64,000 nt of DNA, from NCBI GenBank assembly GCA_943370145.1, contig CALRPY020000015.1, positions 14,303 to 78,302 of the forward strand, read 5' to 3'. The position numbers and the translations under genes were made by a program. Positions within the stretch are counted from its first letter, which is position 1; every line of letters begins with the position of its first letter. The notes under the pieces were generated by a model that was not told the origin of the DNA, made no database searches, and saw nothing but the letters and a program-made list of their open reading frames with translations. This DNA is from Ga0077536 sp943370145 (GTDB taxonomy: Bacteria > Pseudomonadota > Gammaproteobacteria > Ga0077536). This document shows, one piece after another, positions 1 through 7,690 of the stretch.

Positions 1-282
1 AGCCACCACCTGTCGAACCTGAAGATCCGCTTCACCGGCGATGACACCGCAGAGTCGACGGCCTACGTCTACGCCTGGCACATCGCGGACGACGACGGGC
101 ACCGCATCGACCTCTGGGGCCGCTACCGCGACCGGCTGCGCCTGACGCCCGCGGGTTGGCGTATCGCGAGCCGGCGGCTGCTGGTCGCCGGCACCGACGG
201 CTGGGAGAACCCGCCGTTCGAGTTGCCGGAGCGCCTGCCGAACCCGGTGAACCCGCCGTCGCCCCGGATCGAGAAGCGCTGA
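1..282 (+). CDS. SnoaL-like (NTF2-fold) protein, 5'-truncated
   Basis: The window opens inside a reading frame whose last 93 codons are visible. The translated C-terminal half alternates short beta strands (LKIRFTGDDTAES, YVYAWHIADDDGH, IDLWGRYRDRLRL) and ends in a GWRIASRRL strand. This is the typical tail of SnoaL_4/NTF2-like cone-fold proteins, which are small ketosteroid-isomerase-like enzymes or accessory proteins that handle hydrophobic ligands. The N-terminal half, where the catalytic Asp/His would lie, is outside the window, so the reaction cannot be named. The stop is 12 bp before the next gene, an LLM flavin oxidoreductase, so the two are probably cotranscribed. The fold assignment is fairly safe; the function is unknown. 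Confidence 0.7.
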   Translation, partial: SHHLSNLKIRFTGDDTAESTAYVYAWHIADDDGHRIDLWGRYRDRLRLTPAGWRIASRRLLVAGTDGWENPPFELPERLPNPVNPPSPRIEKR

Positions 283-294
283 GAGGGATCTGCA

Positions 295-1281
295 ATGGAA
301 ACGCCCGCGCGCGAACGATTGGGCATCGTGCTGTCGACGGTGGCCGATGCGGACATCGCGGAATTCCTCGAGTTCGGCCGGCTCGCCGAGGCGCTCGGCT
401 ACGATGCGGTGCTCGTCAGCGAAGGGCGGGGTGACGCGCTGGCCGCAAGCCAGGCCATCGCGGCGGTGACGAGCCGCGTGCTCGTCGGCAGCAACATCGC
501 GAACATCTACTACCGCCATCCCTTCCTGTGCGCGGCCACCGCGCGCACGGTGTCGGACCTGTCCGGCGGACGGCTCGTGCTCGGGCTCGGGATGAGCCAT
601 CGGCAGATGCTCGCATCGCTCGGCATCGACATGGGCGATGCGCGCGCGACGCTTCGAGACTACGTGGACTACGTGCGGCGGGCGCTCGCCGGCGAGATCA
701 GGCGCGGCCTGCTGTCGACCCTGCCGTCGCGGCATCCGGTGCCGATTTACGTCGCGGGCAACACCGTGGAGAGCGCGGCGGTGGCGGGCGCGATGGGCGA
801 CGGCCTGATGCCCTACGTCACGCCGCGCAGCCACCTGCCCGTGCTGCTCGCCGCGGCGCGCGCGGCGGCGGCCGAGGCGGGACGGGATCCGGCCGCATTC
901 GGGTGCTGCCTCAGCATCCCGACCTTCGTGTCCGATGACGAGGACGCCGCGCGTTCCGCCGCGCGCTACAACCTCGCCTACTTCGCTCAGCTGCCTAACT
1001 ATCGCCGGCAGTGGCGCCGCGCCGGTTTCGGCGCGGTGATGGACGTGGTGAAGACCACGCTCGAGGCTGGCCAGCGCCGCGATGCCGCGCGCCACATCCC
1101 GGATGAACTCGTCGACGAAGTCTGCGTGTTCGGTACGCCCGAACGCTGCCGCAGGCAGCTCGCGGCCTTCCGCGCGGCCGGCGTCGACCTGCCGCTGCTC
1201 GCGATCAGTCCCGTCAACGAAGGCCGGGACAGCGCGACGCGGGCCGCGCTGGAGGCGCTGGCGCCGCGATCCGGCGCGTGA
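295..1281 (+). CDS. LLM class flavin-dependent oxidoreductase
   Basis: A 328-residue bacterial-luciferase-fold (TIM barrel) flavoprotein. The N-terminus (RLGIVLSTVADADIAEFLEF, then AEALGYDAVLVSE), the central LSGGRLVLGLGMSHRQMLAS segment and the C-terminal channelling region VFGTPERCRRQLAAF follow the F420/FMN-dependent LLM pattern. Such enzymes oxidise or reduce small organic substrates with reduced flavin or F420; the substrate cannot be read from sequence. A good ribosome site (GAGAGGGA) precedes the ATG. The gene sits 12 bp after a SnoaL-like gene and 19 bp before pgl, suggesting one transcript. Whether the cofactor is FMN or F420 is not decidable here. Confidence 0.85.
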   Translation: METPARERLGIVLSTVADADIAEFLEFGRLAEALGYDAVLVSEGRGDALAASQAIAAVTSRVLVGSNIANIYYRHPFLCAATARTVSDLSGGRLVLGLGMSHRQMLASLGIDMGDARATLRDYVDYVRRALAGEIRRGLLSTLPSRHPVPIYVAGNTVESAAVAGAMGDGLMPYVTPRSHLPVLLAAARAAAAEAGRDPAAFGCCLSIPTFVSDDEDAARSAARYNLAYFAQLPNYRRQWRRAGFGAVMDVVKTTLEAGQRRDAARHIPDELVDEVCVFGTPERCRRQLAAFRAAGVDLPLLAISPVNEGRDSATRAALEALAPRSGA

Positions 1282-1300
1282 ACGGTCGGCGGCAACCGCG

Positions 1301-1978
1301 GTGACTGACTCCCCGCTGCGCTGGCGGGTCTGCGCCGACGGCGGCGACGTCGCCCGGCTGGCGGCGGACCTCATCCGTCGTGCCGCCGCTGCCGCCATCG
1401 CCGCGCGGGGGCGCTTCCGTCTCGTGCTCGCCGGCGGCATGACGCCGCGCGAGGTCTACGCGCTGCTCCTCGCAGATGAGCACGACTGGGCGCATTGGGA
1501 ACTCTATCTTGGCGACGAGCGCTGCCTCGCGCCGTCGCACGCCGAGCGCAACAGCGGGCTCGCCGCGGCGTTGCTGGCGCGGGTGCCGGCGGGCGCCGCG
1601 CACGTGATGCCGGCCGAGCTGGGGCCTGATGCCGCCGCGCAGGCCTATGCCCCGATCGTCGCCAAGGGGGGGCCTTTCGATCTCGTGCTGCTGGGCGTCG
1701 GCGAGGACGGCCATACCGCGAGCCTGTTTCCGGGACAGGCCATGGACACAGCCGCGTGGACCGTCGCCGTCCACGACGCGCCGAAGCCGCCCCCCGCGCG
1801 CGTGAGCCTCGGATTGCGCGCGCTGCGCGACACCCGCGAAGTGCTCGTGCTCGCGGTCGGCCCCGACAAGGCCGAGGCGGTCGCGCGCTGGCGGGCCGGC
1901 GCGGACCTGCCTATCGCCCGCGTCACCGCCGGCCTCGCGGGCCACGTGTTGCTCGACGCCGCGGCGGCCGGCGGCTGA
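1301..1978 (+). CDS. pgl: 6-phosphogluconolactonase
   Basis: A 225-residue DevB-type 6-phosphogluconolactonase, which hydrolyses 6-phosphoglucono-1,5-lactone to 6-phosphogluconate in the oxidative pentose phosphate and Entner-Doudoroff routes. The two family signatures are present: the phosphate-binding LVLAGGMTPREVYALL near residues 38-53 and LYLGDERCLAPSHAERNSG followed by DLVLLGVGEDGHTASLFPG around residues 128-146. I chose the GTG at 1301 because it follows the previous gene by 19 bp and gives the normal family length; longer in-frame extensions run into the LLM gene. It is unusual that zwf and edd are not adjacent; glucokinase lies elsewhere in the window (51.3-52.3 kb). Confidence 0.93.
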   Translation: MTDSPLRWRVCADGGDVARLAADLIRRAAAAAIAARGRFRLVLAGGMTPREVYALLLADEHDWAHWELYLGDERCLAPSHAERNSGLAAALLARVPAGAAHVMPAELGPDAAAQAYAPIVAKGGPFDLVLLGVGEDGHTASLFPGQAMDTAAWTVAVHDAPKPPPARVSLGLRALRDTREVLVLAVGPDKAEAVARWRAGADLPIARVTAGLAGHVLLDAAAAGG

Positions 1979-2343
1979 CGACATTCAAACGATGCTTCTT
2001 CGCCTCTCCCGCTCCGGGAGAGGCCGCGCGCAGCGCGGGTGAGGGTCGTTTCCAATTGGCGCAGCGCCGGCGCATGCCACCCTCACCCGCCGCCTTCGGC
2101 GTCGACCTCTCCCGGAGCGGGGGAGGTGAAGACCGCGTGGTCCAGCCTCTTTGCACAGGAACCCCGCACACGGCGCCGCGGCGTCGCCACGGCGCGTTCC
2201 TGCCGCAGTCCAATCGACACGAGGCAAGTGCGTCACCGCGCATCATCAAAGCTCTTCGCCTCTCCCGCTCCGGGAGAGGCCGCCCGCGACAGCGGGCGGG
2301 TGAGGGTGGGTTCAGATTGGCGCTGTCCGCGCCAGGTCCAAGC
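1979..2343. repeat. REP-like palindrome cluster between convergent genes (three units)
   Basis: A 365-bp gap between the 3' ends of pgl and the hybrid kinase. It contains three copies of a palindromic unit of the form CTCTCCC-GC-CGGGAGAGG followed by CGCGCGCAGCGCGGGTGAGGG: at 2001-2046 (+), 2079-2132 (inverted) and 2256-2308 (+). Direct copies are followed by a conserved ATTGGCGC tail. Each unit can fold into two hairpins. The same unit recurs at 6111-6286. No coding potential beyond short GC-driven frames is seen. It may also serve as a bidirectional terminator. Confidence 0.85.
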
Positions 2344-4434
2344 TCAAAGCCGGTCCGGCCTCGCCGGCAGCGCGGCATTCACCGCGCCCAGCAGGCGTTC
2401 GTGGTCGACCGGTTTGCGCAGGAAGGCACGGATTCCGCACGCCAGCGCCGTCGCTTCATCGATCGCGGTGCTGTGGCCGGTGATCAACAGGACCGGCAGG
2501 TCCGGGCGCAGGTTCATCGCCGCCTTTGCCAGCTGGTGGCCGGTGAGGCGCGGCATCGTCTGGTCGGTGAGGAGGACATCGATCGCGCCAGGGTCCCGTT
2601 CGAGGCGCGCAAGTGCCGCGGTGGGATCCGTCTCGAAACTCGCATCGAAGCCGGCGAGCTCGAGCATTTCCGTGGTGCATTCCGCGACGGCCGGTTCGTC
2701 GTCGACAACCAGCACGCGCGCCGGCCAGGCGGCGACGGTCCAGGCGGTGTCTGGCGCGGGCGCGCCGGGGTCCGCGGCGCGCTGCACGACAGGCGCCTCG
2801 ATTTCCGGCAGCGCGACGGTGAACGTGCTGCCCCGGCCAGGGGCGCTCAACAGGCCGATGTGGCCGCCTAGCCGGTGGACGATGCCGTGCACCATCGCGA
2901 GCCCCATGCCGCTGCCCTCGTGCGCGGATTTCGTCGTGTAGAACGGTTCGAAGATGCGCTCCTGCGCGGGCGCGGCGATGCCGGCGCCGTCGTCGCTGAC
3001 CGACAGCACCACGAAATCGCCCTCGAATTCGTGCAGACAGGACGCACAGTCCGCGCTGTCGAAGTGCTGCCGGCGCGCCGCGATGGTGAGATGGCCGACA
3101 TCCCCCATCGCATCGCGCGCATTGATGCAGAGGTTCAGCAGCACCTGCTGCAGCTGCACGCGGTTCGCCATCACGGGTGGCAGGCCGGGCGCGATATCGA
3201 CGCTGATGCCGATACTGCTGGCGACGCTGGGCCGCAGCAGCTTCATCAGTTCGTCGACCAGCGGCGGGATCTCGACCTCGACAATTTCGACATGCTCGCC
3301 GCGACTGAACGCGAGCATCTGGGCGACGAGATCGCGCGCGCGTTCGCCGGCGCCGATCACTTCGCCGAGATAGTCGCTGAACTTCGGCGGATTGGCGCCA
3401 CCGTAGCGCTGCAGTGCCAGCCGCGAATAACCCAGCACGCTCGCCAGCATGTTGTTGAAGTCGTGCGCGATGCCGCCGGTGAGCAAGCCGATGGACTCCA
3501 TCTTCTGCGCCTGCGCCAGTTGCCGCTGCAGGCGCTCGCGTTCGGCTTCGGCATGGTGGCGGGCGGTGATGTCGGTCGCGATGCCGTACCACGCCGTGAC
3601 CCGGCCGTGCGCGTCGAACACCGCGCGTCCGCGCGACTCGATCCAGCGGTAGTCGCCGCCCGCCGCGCGCAGCCGGTAATCGACGCTGAAGGTCTCGCGC
3701 CAGCCGGTGCGCGCCACGTCCTCGAAGCGCGTGCGCACGGTGTCCACGTCGTCGGGATGGATTGCGGCGAGCAGCGCGGCGCCGGTCGGGACGGCCAGGG
3801 GGACCGCAGTGCCGTCGCCGCGCACGCTGCGGATCTCGTCGGTTGCGACATCCCACTGCCAGAGCGTCATGCGCGCCGCGGACAGGGCGACGTCGACGAG
3901 CGACAGGGCCGCATCGAAGCGGCCCTGCGCACCGGGCTCGTCGACCTGCCGGCGACGGAACACGCAACACAGTTGCCCGGGTGCGCCGCCGTCCAGCACG
4001 GCGATGTCGCAGGTGAGGACGAAGCGCTCGTCGTCGCACCGCAGTTCGGCACGCTGTGGCTGGCCGGTCCTGCGGATCGCCGCCAGCAGCGCCGCGATCG
4101 ACTCCACCTGCGGCACGGGCCACAGCAGGCTGAAGGCCGCGCCAATGGGCGTCGGCTCGATGGCGCCGGCGACGGCCCACGGTGTCAGCACGCTGGTCGC
4201 GACGACGACGCCCCTGGCATCGACGAGCAGCATGAAGTCCTCGGCCGCGCGGGCCAGCGCCAGCAGTGCGCTGGCGGGCGCATGCTGCACGGTTCGATGG
4301 GCTGCGGATATCGGGTGTTCTTTCACGGACGCAGTGGCGGGTAAAGTGGCGGCTGAGCGGGAATTCGCGGCGCCGCCGGATGGTGCGGGCGTGTTTCCCT
4401 GATCGGCAAGGGAGTCTTTCCCCAAGCATGTCAT
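2344..4434 (-). CDS. PAS-containing hybrid sensor histidine kinase
   Basis: A soluble hybrid kinase of about 696 residues. It has two PAS-like sensor regions (roughly residues 55-165 and 190-300; the second ends in the PAC-like GRAVFDAHGRVTAWYGIATD), a dimerisation/phosphoacceptor helix with LLTGGIAHDFNNMLASVLGY (His near 325), and an HATPase domain with N-box NLCINARDAM and G-boxes DDGAGIAAP and GSGMGLAMVHGI. A C-terminal receiver follows (VLVVDDEPAVAE, phosphoacceptor LLTDQTMP, FLRKPVD). The NtrB-like H-box HDFNN and the fused receiver are typical of signal-relay kinases. No transmembrane segment is seen. The start is uncertain: ATG at 4434 or GTG at 4326 (660 residues). No partner DNA-binding regulator is adjacent. 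Confidence 0.85.
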   Translation of the reverse strand: MTCLGKDSLADQGNTPAPSGGAANSRSAATLPATASVKEHPISAAHRTVQHAPASALLALARAAEDFMLLVDARGVVVATSVLTPWAVAGAIEPTPIGAAFSLLWPVPQVESIAALLAAIRRTGQPQRAELRCDDERFVLTCDIAVLDGGAPGQLCCVFRRRQVDEPGAQGRFDAALSLVDVALSAARMTLWQWDVATDEIRSVRGDGTAVPLAVPTGAALLAAIHPDDVDTVRTRFEDVARTGWRETFSVDYRLRAAGGDYRWIESRGRAVFDAHGRVTAWYGIATDITARHHAEAERERLQRQLAQAQKMESIGLLTGGIAHDFNNMLASVLGYSRLALQRYGGANPPKFSDYLGEVIGAGERARDLVAQMLAFSRGEHVEIVEVEIPPLVDELMKLLRPSVASSIGISVDIAPGLPPVMANRVQLQQVLLNLCINARDAMGDVGHLTIAARRQHFDSADCASCLHEFEGDFVVLSVSDDGAGIAAPAQERIFEPFYTTKSAHEGSGMGLAMVHGIVHRLGGHIGLLSAPGRGSTFTVALPEIEAPVVQRAADPGAPAPDTAWTVAAWPARVLVVDDEPAVAECTTEMLELAGFDASFETDPTAALARLERDPGAIDVLLTDQTMPRLTGHQLAKAAMNLRPDLPVLLITGHSTAIDEATALACGIRAFLRKPVDHERLLGAVNAALPARPDRL

Positions 4435-4488
4435 CCCAGGCACGCAGCATCCCGAAACTGCAACTGAATTCTCCAAAGGCAGCGCACG

Positions 4489-6027
4489 ATGACGAACCGA
4501 CGAGACTTCCTGCACGGTCTCCTGCTGGGCGGCGCCGCCCTGGCCAGCACCAGGCTGTGGGCCGCGCCCCGCTTTGCCAACTACCCGTTCACGCTGGGCG
4601 TCGCGTCCGGGTATCCATCGCCCGACGGCATCGCTCTGTGGACGCGGCTCGCGCCGGACCCGCTCGCGCCCGGCGGTGGACTGGACCCTCTGACGTACCG
4701 GGTGCGCTGGGAAATCGCGGACGATGCGGCCTTCAGTCGCATCGTCGACCAAGGCATCGCCTTTGCCACGCCCGAGTGGGCGCACGCGGTCCATGTCGAA
4801 ACCACCCGGCTCGCGCCGGCACGGGGCTACTGGTACCGCTTCCACGCCGGCGACGCGACGAGTCCGGTCGGTCGCTTCCGCACGGCGCCGTCCCTCGTGG
4901 CGGAGCACGGGCAGCTGCGCTTCGCGTTTGCGTCCTGCCAGCAGTACGAGCAGGGCTACTACGCCGCCTATCGGCACATGCTCGCCGATGACCTCGATCT
5001 CGTCGTGCACCTCGGCGACTACATCTACGAGAGTTCCTGGGGCGAGCACCACGTGCGGCGCCATGAAGGGCCCGAGCCCGTGACGCTCGAGCAATATCGC
5101 GCGCGCCATGCGTGCTACCGCCTGGACCCCGATCTGCAGGCGGCGCACGCGGCCTGTGCGTGGCTGTTCACCTGGGACGATCACGAGGTCGAGAACGACT
5201 ATGCCGGCAGCCTGTCGGAGAATCGGGACGACCCGCGCTGGATGCTCGCCCGGCGGGCCGCCGCCTACCGCGCCTATTTCGAACACCTGCCGCTACGTCG
5301 CGCAATGACGCCCCTGGGGCCGGACCTGCGGCTCCACGCCCGCGTGCCCTGGGGCCGCCTCGCCGAGTTCAGCATGCTCGACACGCGTCAGCACCGCTCG
5401 CCGCAGCCCTGCCCGCGCGCGGGCCGCGCCGGCTCGAACATGATCGAGCGCTGTGCGGCGCGCGACGACCCGACCGCGAGCGTGCTCGGCGACACCCAGG
5501 AGCAGTGGCTTGCGGCGGGTCTTGCCGCCAGCCGCGCGCGCTGGAACCTCCTCGGCCAGACAACCCGCATGGCCCAGGCGGACAATCTGGCAGGGCCCGG
5601 CGAGTTGCTCTACTCGGATTCCTGGGACGGTTACCCGGCCGCGCGCCGACGGCTGCTCGACGTGCTCGTGGAGACGCGCGCCGCGAACCCGGTGGTGCTG
5701 GGCGGTGACGTGCACTCCTTCTGGGTCGACGATCTGAAGCCGGATTTCGGGCGCGCGGATGCGCCGGTCGTCGCGTCGGAGTTCGTGACGACGTCGGTGA
5801 CCTCGCAGCCACCGCCGGAGGACGCCATCCAGACGGCGGCGAAGGAGGGCGCGCACGTGCGCTTCGCGACGGGACTGCATCGGGGCTACGTGCGCGTGAT
5901 GCTGACGCCCCGGCAACTCACCGCCGACCTGCGCGCGCTCGACGATGCGAAGAACAGGGATGCGACCTGCACGACGCTGTCCACCTGGATCGTGGAAGAT
6001 GGCAGGCCCGGCCCGCAGCGGGCGTGA
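4489..6027 (+). CDS. phoD: PhoD-family alkaline phosphatase/phosphodiesterase
   Basis: A 512-residue secreted metallophosphatase. The N-terminus MTNRRDFLHGLLLGGAALA is a twin-arginine signal (RRDFL, hydrophobic core, AxA-like cleavage near residue 27), so the folded enzyme is exported to the periplasm or surface. Family hallmarks: FTLGVASGYPSPDGIALWTR near the mature start, FAFASCQQYEQGYYAAY, VHLGDYIYESSW, FTWDDHEVENDY, LLGQTTRM, and VLGGDVHSFWV, which carry the Ca/Fe-binding Asp, Asn and His residues of PhoD. It releases phosphate from phosphomonoesters and diesters. A hybrid kinase is transcribed divergently 54-162 bp away; no recognisable Pho box was found by eye. Confidence 0.92.
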   Translation: MTNRRDFLHGLLLGGAALASTRLWAAPRFANYPFTLGVASGYPSPDGIALWTRLAPDPLAPGGGLDPLTYRVRWEIADDAAFSRIVDQGIAFATPEWAHAVHVETTRLAPARGYWYRFHAGDATSPVGRFRTAPSLVAEHGQLRFAFASCQQYEQGYYAAYRHMLADDLDLVVHLGDYIYESSWGEHHVRRHEGPEPVTLEQYRARHACYRLDPDLQAAHAACAWLFTWDDHEVENDYAGSLSENRDDPRWMLARRAAAYRAYFEHLPLRRAMTPLGPDLRLHARVPWGRLAEFSMLDTRQHRSPQPCPRAGRAGSNMIERCAARDDPTASVLGDTQEQWLAAGLAASRARWNLLGQTTRMAQADNLAGPGELLYSDSWDGYPAARRRLLDVLVETRAANPVVLGGDVHSFWVDDLKPDFGRADAPVVASEFVTTSVTSQPPPEDAIQTAAKEGAHVRFATGLHRGYVRVMLTPRQLTADLRALDDAKNRDATCTTLSTWIVEDGRPGPQRA

Positions 6028-6317
6028 GGAGCTCTCTACGGGAGCGATCGCCCGTGCAAGCGAATGGGTGTGAGGGTGGGCCTCAGTCAGGCACCGTGCC
6101 GACTGGGACGCCCCTCACCCGCCGGCTTCGCCGTCGACCTCTCCCGCAAGTGGGAGAGGTGAATATTGATTTGCGAGCGGCAACACCGGTGACTCTTCGC
6201 CTTTCCCGTCCCGGGGGAGGTGAAGCAGCGTGTGAATCCTCGCCTCTCCCGTCCCGGGAGAGGCCGCGCGCAGCGCGGGTGAGGGTCTTTGCAGATTGGC
6301 GCAGCGCCGCTTCCCGG
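6028..6317. repeat. REP-like palindrome cluster between convergent genes (second cluster)
   Basis: The gap between the 3' ends of phoD and the CoA-transferase gene repeats the palindrome family seen at 2001-2308. An inverted unit lies at about 6111-6162 (CCCTCACCC...GTCGACCTCTCCC), a truncated unit at 6196-6224, and a full direct unit at 6241-6286 that matches the 2001 copy almost base for base, including the CGCGCGCAGCGCGGGTGAGGG arm and the ATTGGCGCAGCGCC tail. No gene is visible in it. Confidence 0.85.
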
Positions 6318-7523
6318 CTACCGATCCCCGCTCGCGAGCACCCCGGCGGCGCTCAGTTCCGCGACCTGCGTCGGCGTGTAGCCGAGCAGCTTCTCGAGCA
6401 CTGTCGCATTGTGCTGCCCCAGCAGCGGTGCGGTCAGCTCGGGCAGTGAAGGCTGCGCGGAGAAGCGCAGCGGGAAGCCGGGGATGCTCAAGCTGCCGAG
6501 CACGGGATCGGCGACGGTGCGCACGGTGCCGCGCGCGCGGAAGTAGGGGTGGTCGATGGCTTCCGCCGGTGACAGCACCGGCGCCGATGGCACACGGAAC
6601 CGTTCGAGCCGCGCGAGCACCGCGTCGTTGTCGCTGAAGGTGGCGAGCCAGGCCTCGATGATCGGCGTGAGCTCCTGCTGGTTCTTCGCGCGCGCGGTGC
6701 TGTCGGCGAAGCGCGGGTCGTGCTCCAGCGCCGGTTGTTCCATCGCCTCGCACAGCCCCTTCCACTGCAGCTGCAGCGCCAGGATCACGAGATAGCCGGT
6801 CGGGCCCTTGAACACGCCGAAAGGCGCTACCAGCGGGTGGTTGTTGCCGGCGCGCTTCGGCACGAAGGCGCCGTCGGTCAGCGAGGTGCCCTGGACCGAG
6901 ATTTCGTTCATGTGGAACATGCTGTCGATCATCGAGATGTCGAGCCACTGGCCTTCGCCGGTACGTTCGCGGTGAAACAGCGCGTAGCCGATGGCGGAAA
7001 ACGCATGCACGCCCGACGAGACGTCGGCAATGCCCATGCCGACCGGCATCGGCGGACCGTCGGCGGCGCCCGTCATGTGCATGATGCCGGCGAAGGCCTG
7101 CGCGACCCAGTCGTAGCCGGTCTTGTGCGACAGCGGACTCTCGCGGCCGTAGGCCGAAATCGAGGCCATCACGAGGCGCGGGTTCAAGGGCTTCAGATCC
7201 TTGTACGCGAGCCCGCGCTTCTCCATCACGCCCGGACCGAAGTTCTCGACCACGACGTCGACCTTGCCGACCAGCGCCTTGACGATGTCGAGCGCTTCGG
7301 GGCGGCGCAGGTCGATGCACAGGCTGTGCTTGCCGCGGTTCTGCTGCACGAAGTAGCCGCTGCGGCCATCCTTGATCACGGGCAGCAGCCGCGACGGGTC
7401 GCCGCCCGGCGTGGTTTCGACCTTGATGACCTCCGCGCCCATCTCCGCCATCAGGCGCGTGACCGTGGGGCCGGCAAGGTACTGCGTGAAATCGAGCACC
7501 CGGATGCCGTCGAGTATGTTCAT
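6318..7523 (-). CDS. CaiB/BaiF family CoA-transferase (class III)
   Basis: A 401-residue family III CoA-transferase that moves CoA between organic acids in a cytosolic homodimer. Landmarks: GIRVLDFTQYLAGPTVTRL at the N-terminus, GAEVIKVETTPGGDPSR, the FVQQNRGKHSLCIDLR segment, VVENFGPGVMEKRGL, and the GMGIADVSSG stretch that carries the catalytic Asp (about residue 170). The ATG at 7523 was chosen over an upstream in-frame ATG because it starts the conserved MNILDGIRVLDF and has GGAG 8 nt upstream. The substrate is unknown. No partner dehydrogenase is adjacent; an enoyl-CoA hydratase lies 3 kb away on the other strand. Confidence 0.9.
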   Translation of the reverse strand: MNILDGIRVLDFTQYLAGPTVTRLMAEMGAEVIKVETTPGGDPSRLLPVIKDGRSGYFVQQNRGKHSLCIDLRRPEALDIVKALVGKVDVVVENFGPGVMEKRGLAYKDLKPLNPRLVMASISAYGRESPLSHKTGYDWVAQAFAGIMHMTGAADGPPMPVGMGIADVSSGVHAFSAIGYALFHRERTGEGQWLDISMIDSMFHMNEISVQGTSLTDGAFVPKRAGNNHPLVAPFGVFKGPTGYLVILALQLQWKGLCEAMEQPALEHDPRFADSTARAKNQQELTPIIEAWLATFSDNDAVLARLERFRVPSAPVLSPAEAIDHPYFRARGTVRTVADPVLGSLSIPGFPLRFSAQPSLPELTAPLLGQHNATVLEKLLGYTPTQVAELSAAGVLASGDR

Positions 7524-7650
7524 GCGTTCGCTCCGATGGATGGATTCGCGCCAGGAAAGTGCATGCCGAATCCTGCCCCGCTTCGTGGAAGGGCACAACC
7601 GGCGCGACGACGGCGGGCGCTGCGAACGTCATTGCGCGGCCCGTTCGCTC

Positions 7651-7669
7651 GACGCATTATTAATGCGTC
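7651..7669. promoter_or_regulatory. Perfect 9-bp-arm palindrome upstream of ppc
   Basis: GACGCATTA-T-TAATGCGTC is an exact inverted repeat with a 1-nt centre, 21 nt before the ppc ATG in the divergent gap between ppc and the CoA-transferase gene. Its symmetry and position suit an operator for a dimeric repressor, or a 5'-UTR hairpin. No regulator for it can be named. Confidence 0.55.
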
Positions 7670-7690
7670 GCAGCAATCGAGGTGTATCCA

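Noticed and set aside
2344..5286. Extension of the hybrid kinase to 980 residues
   Set aside because: The extra 280 residues would overlap phoD on the other strand and lack kinase or PAS patterns.
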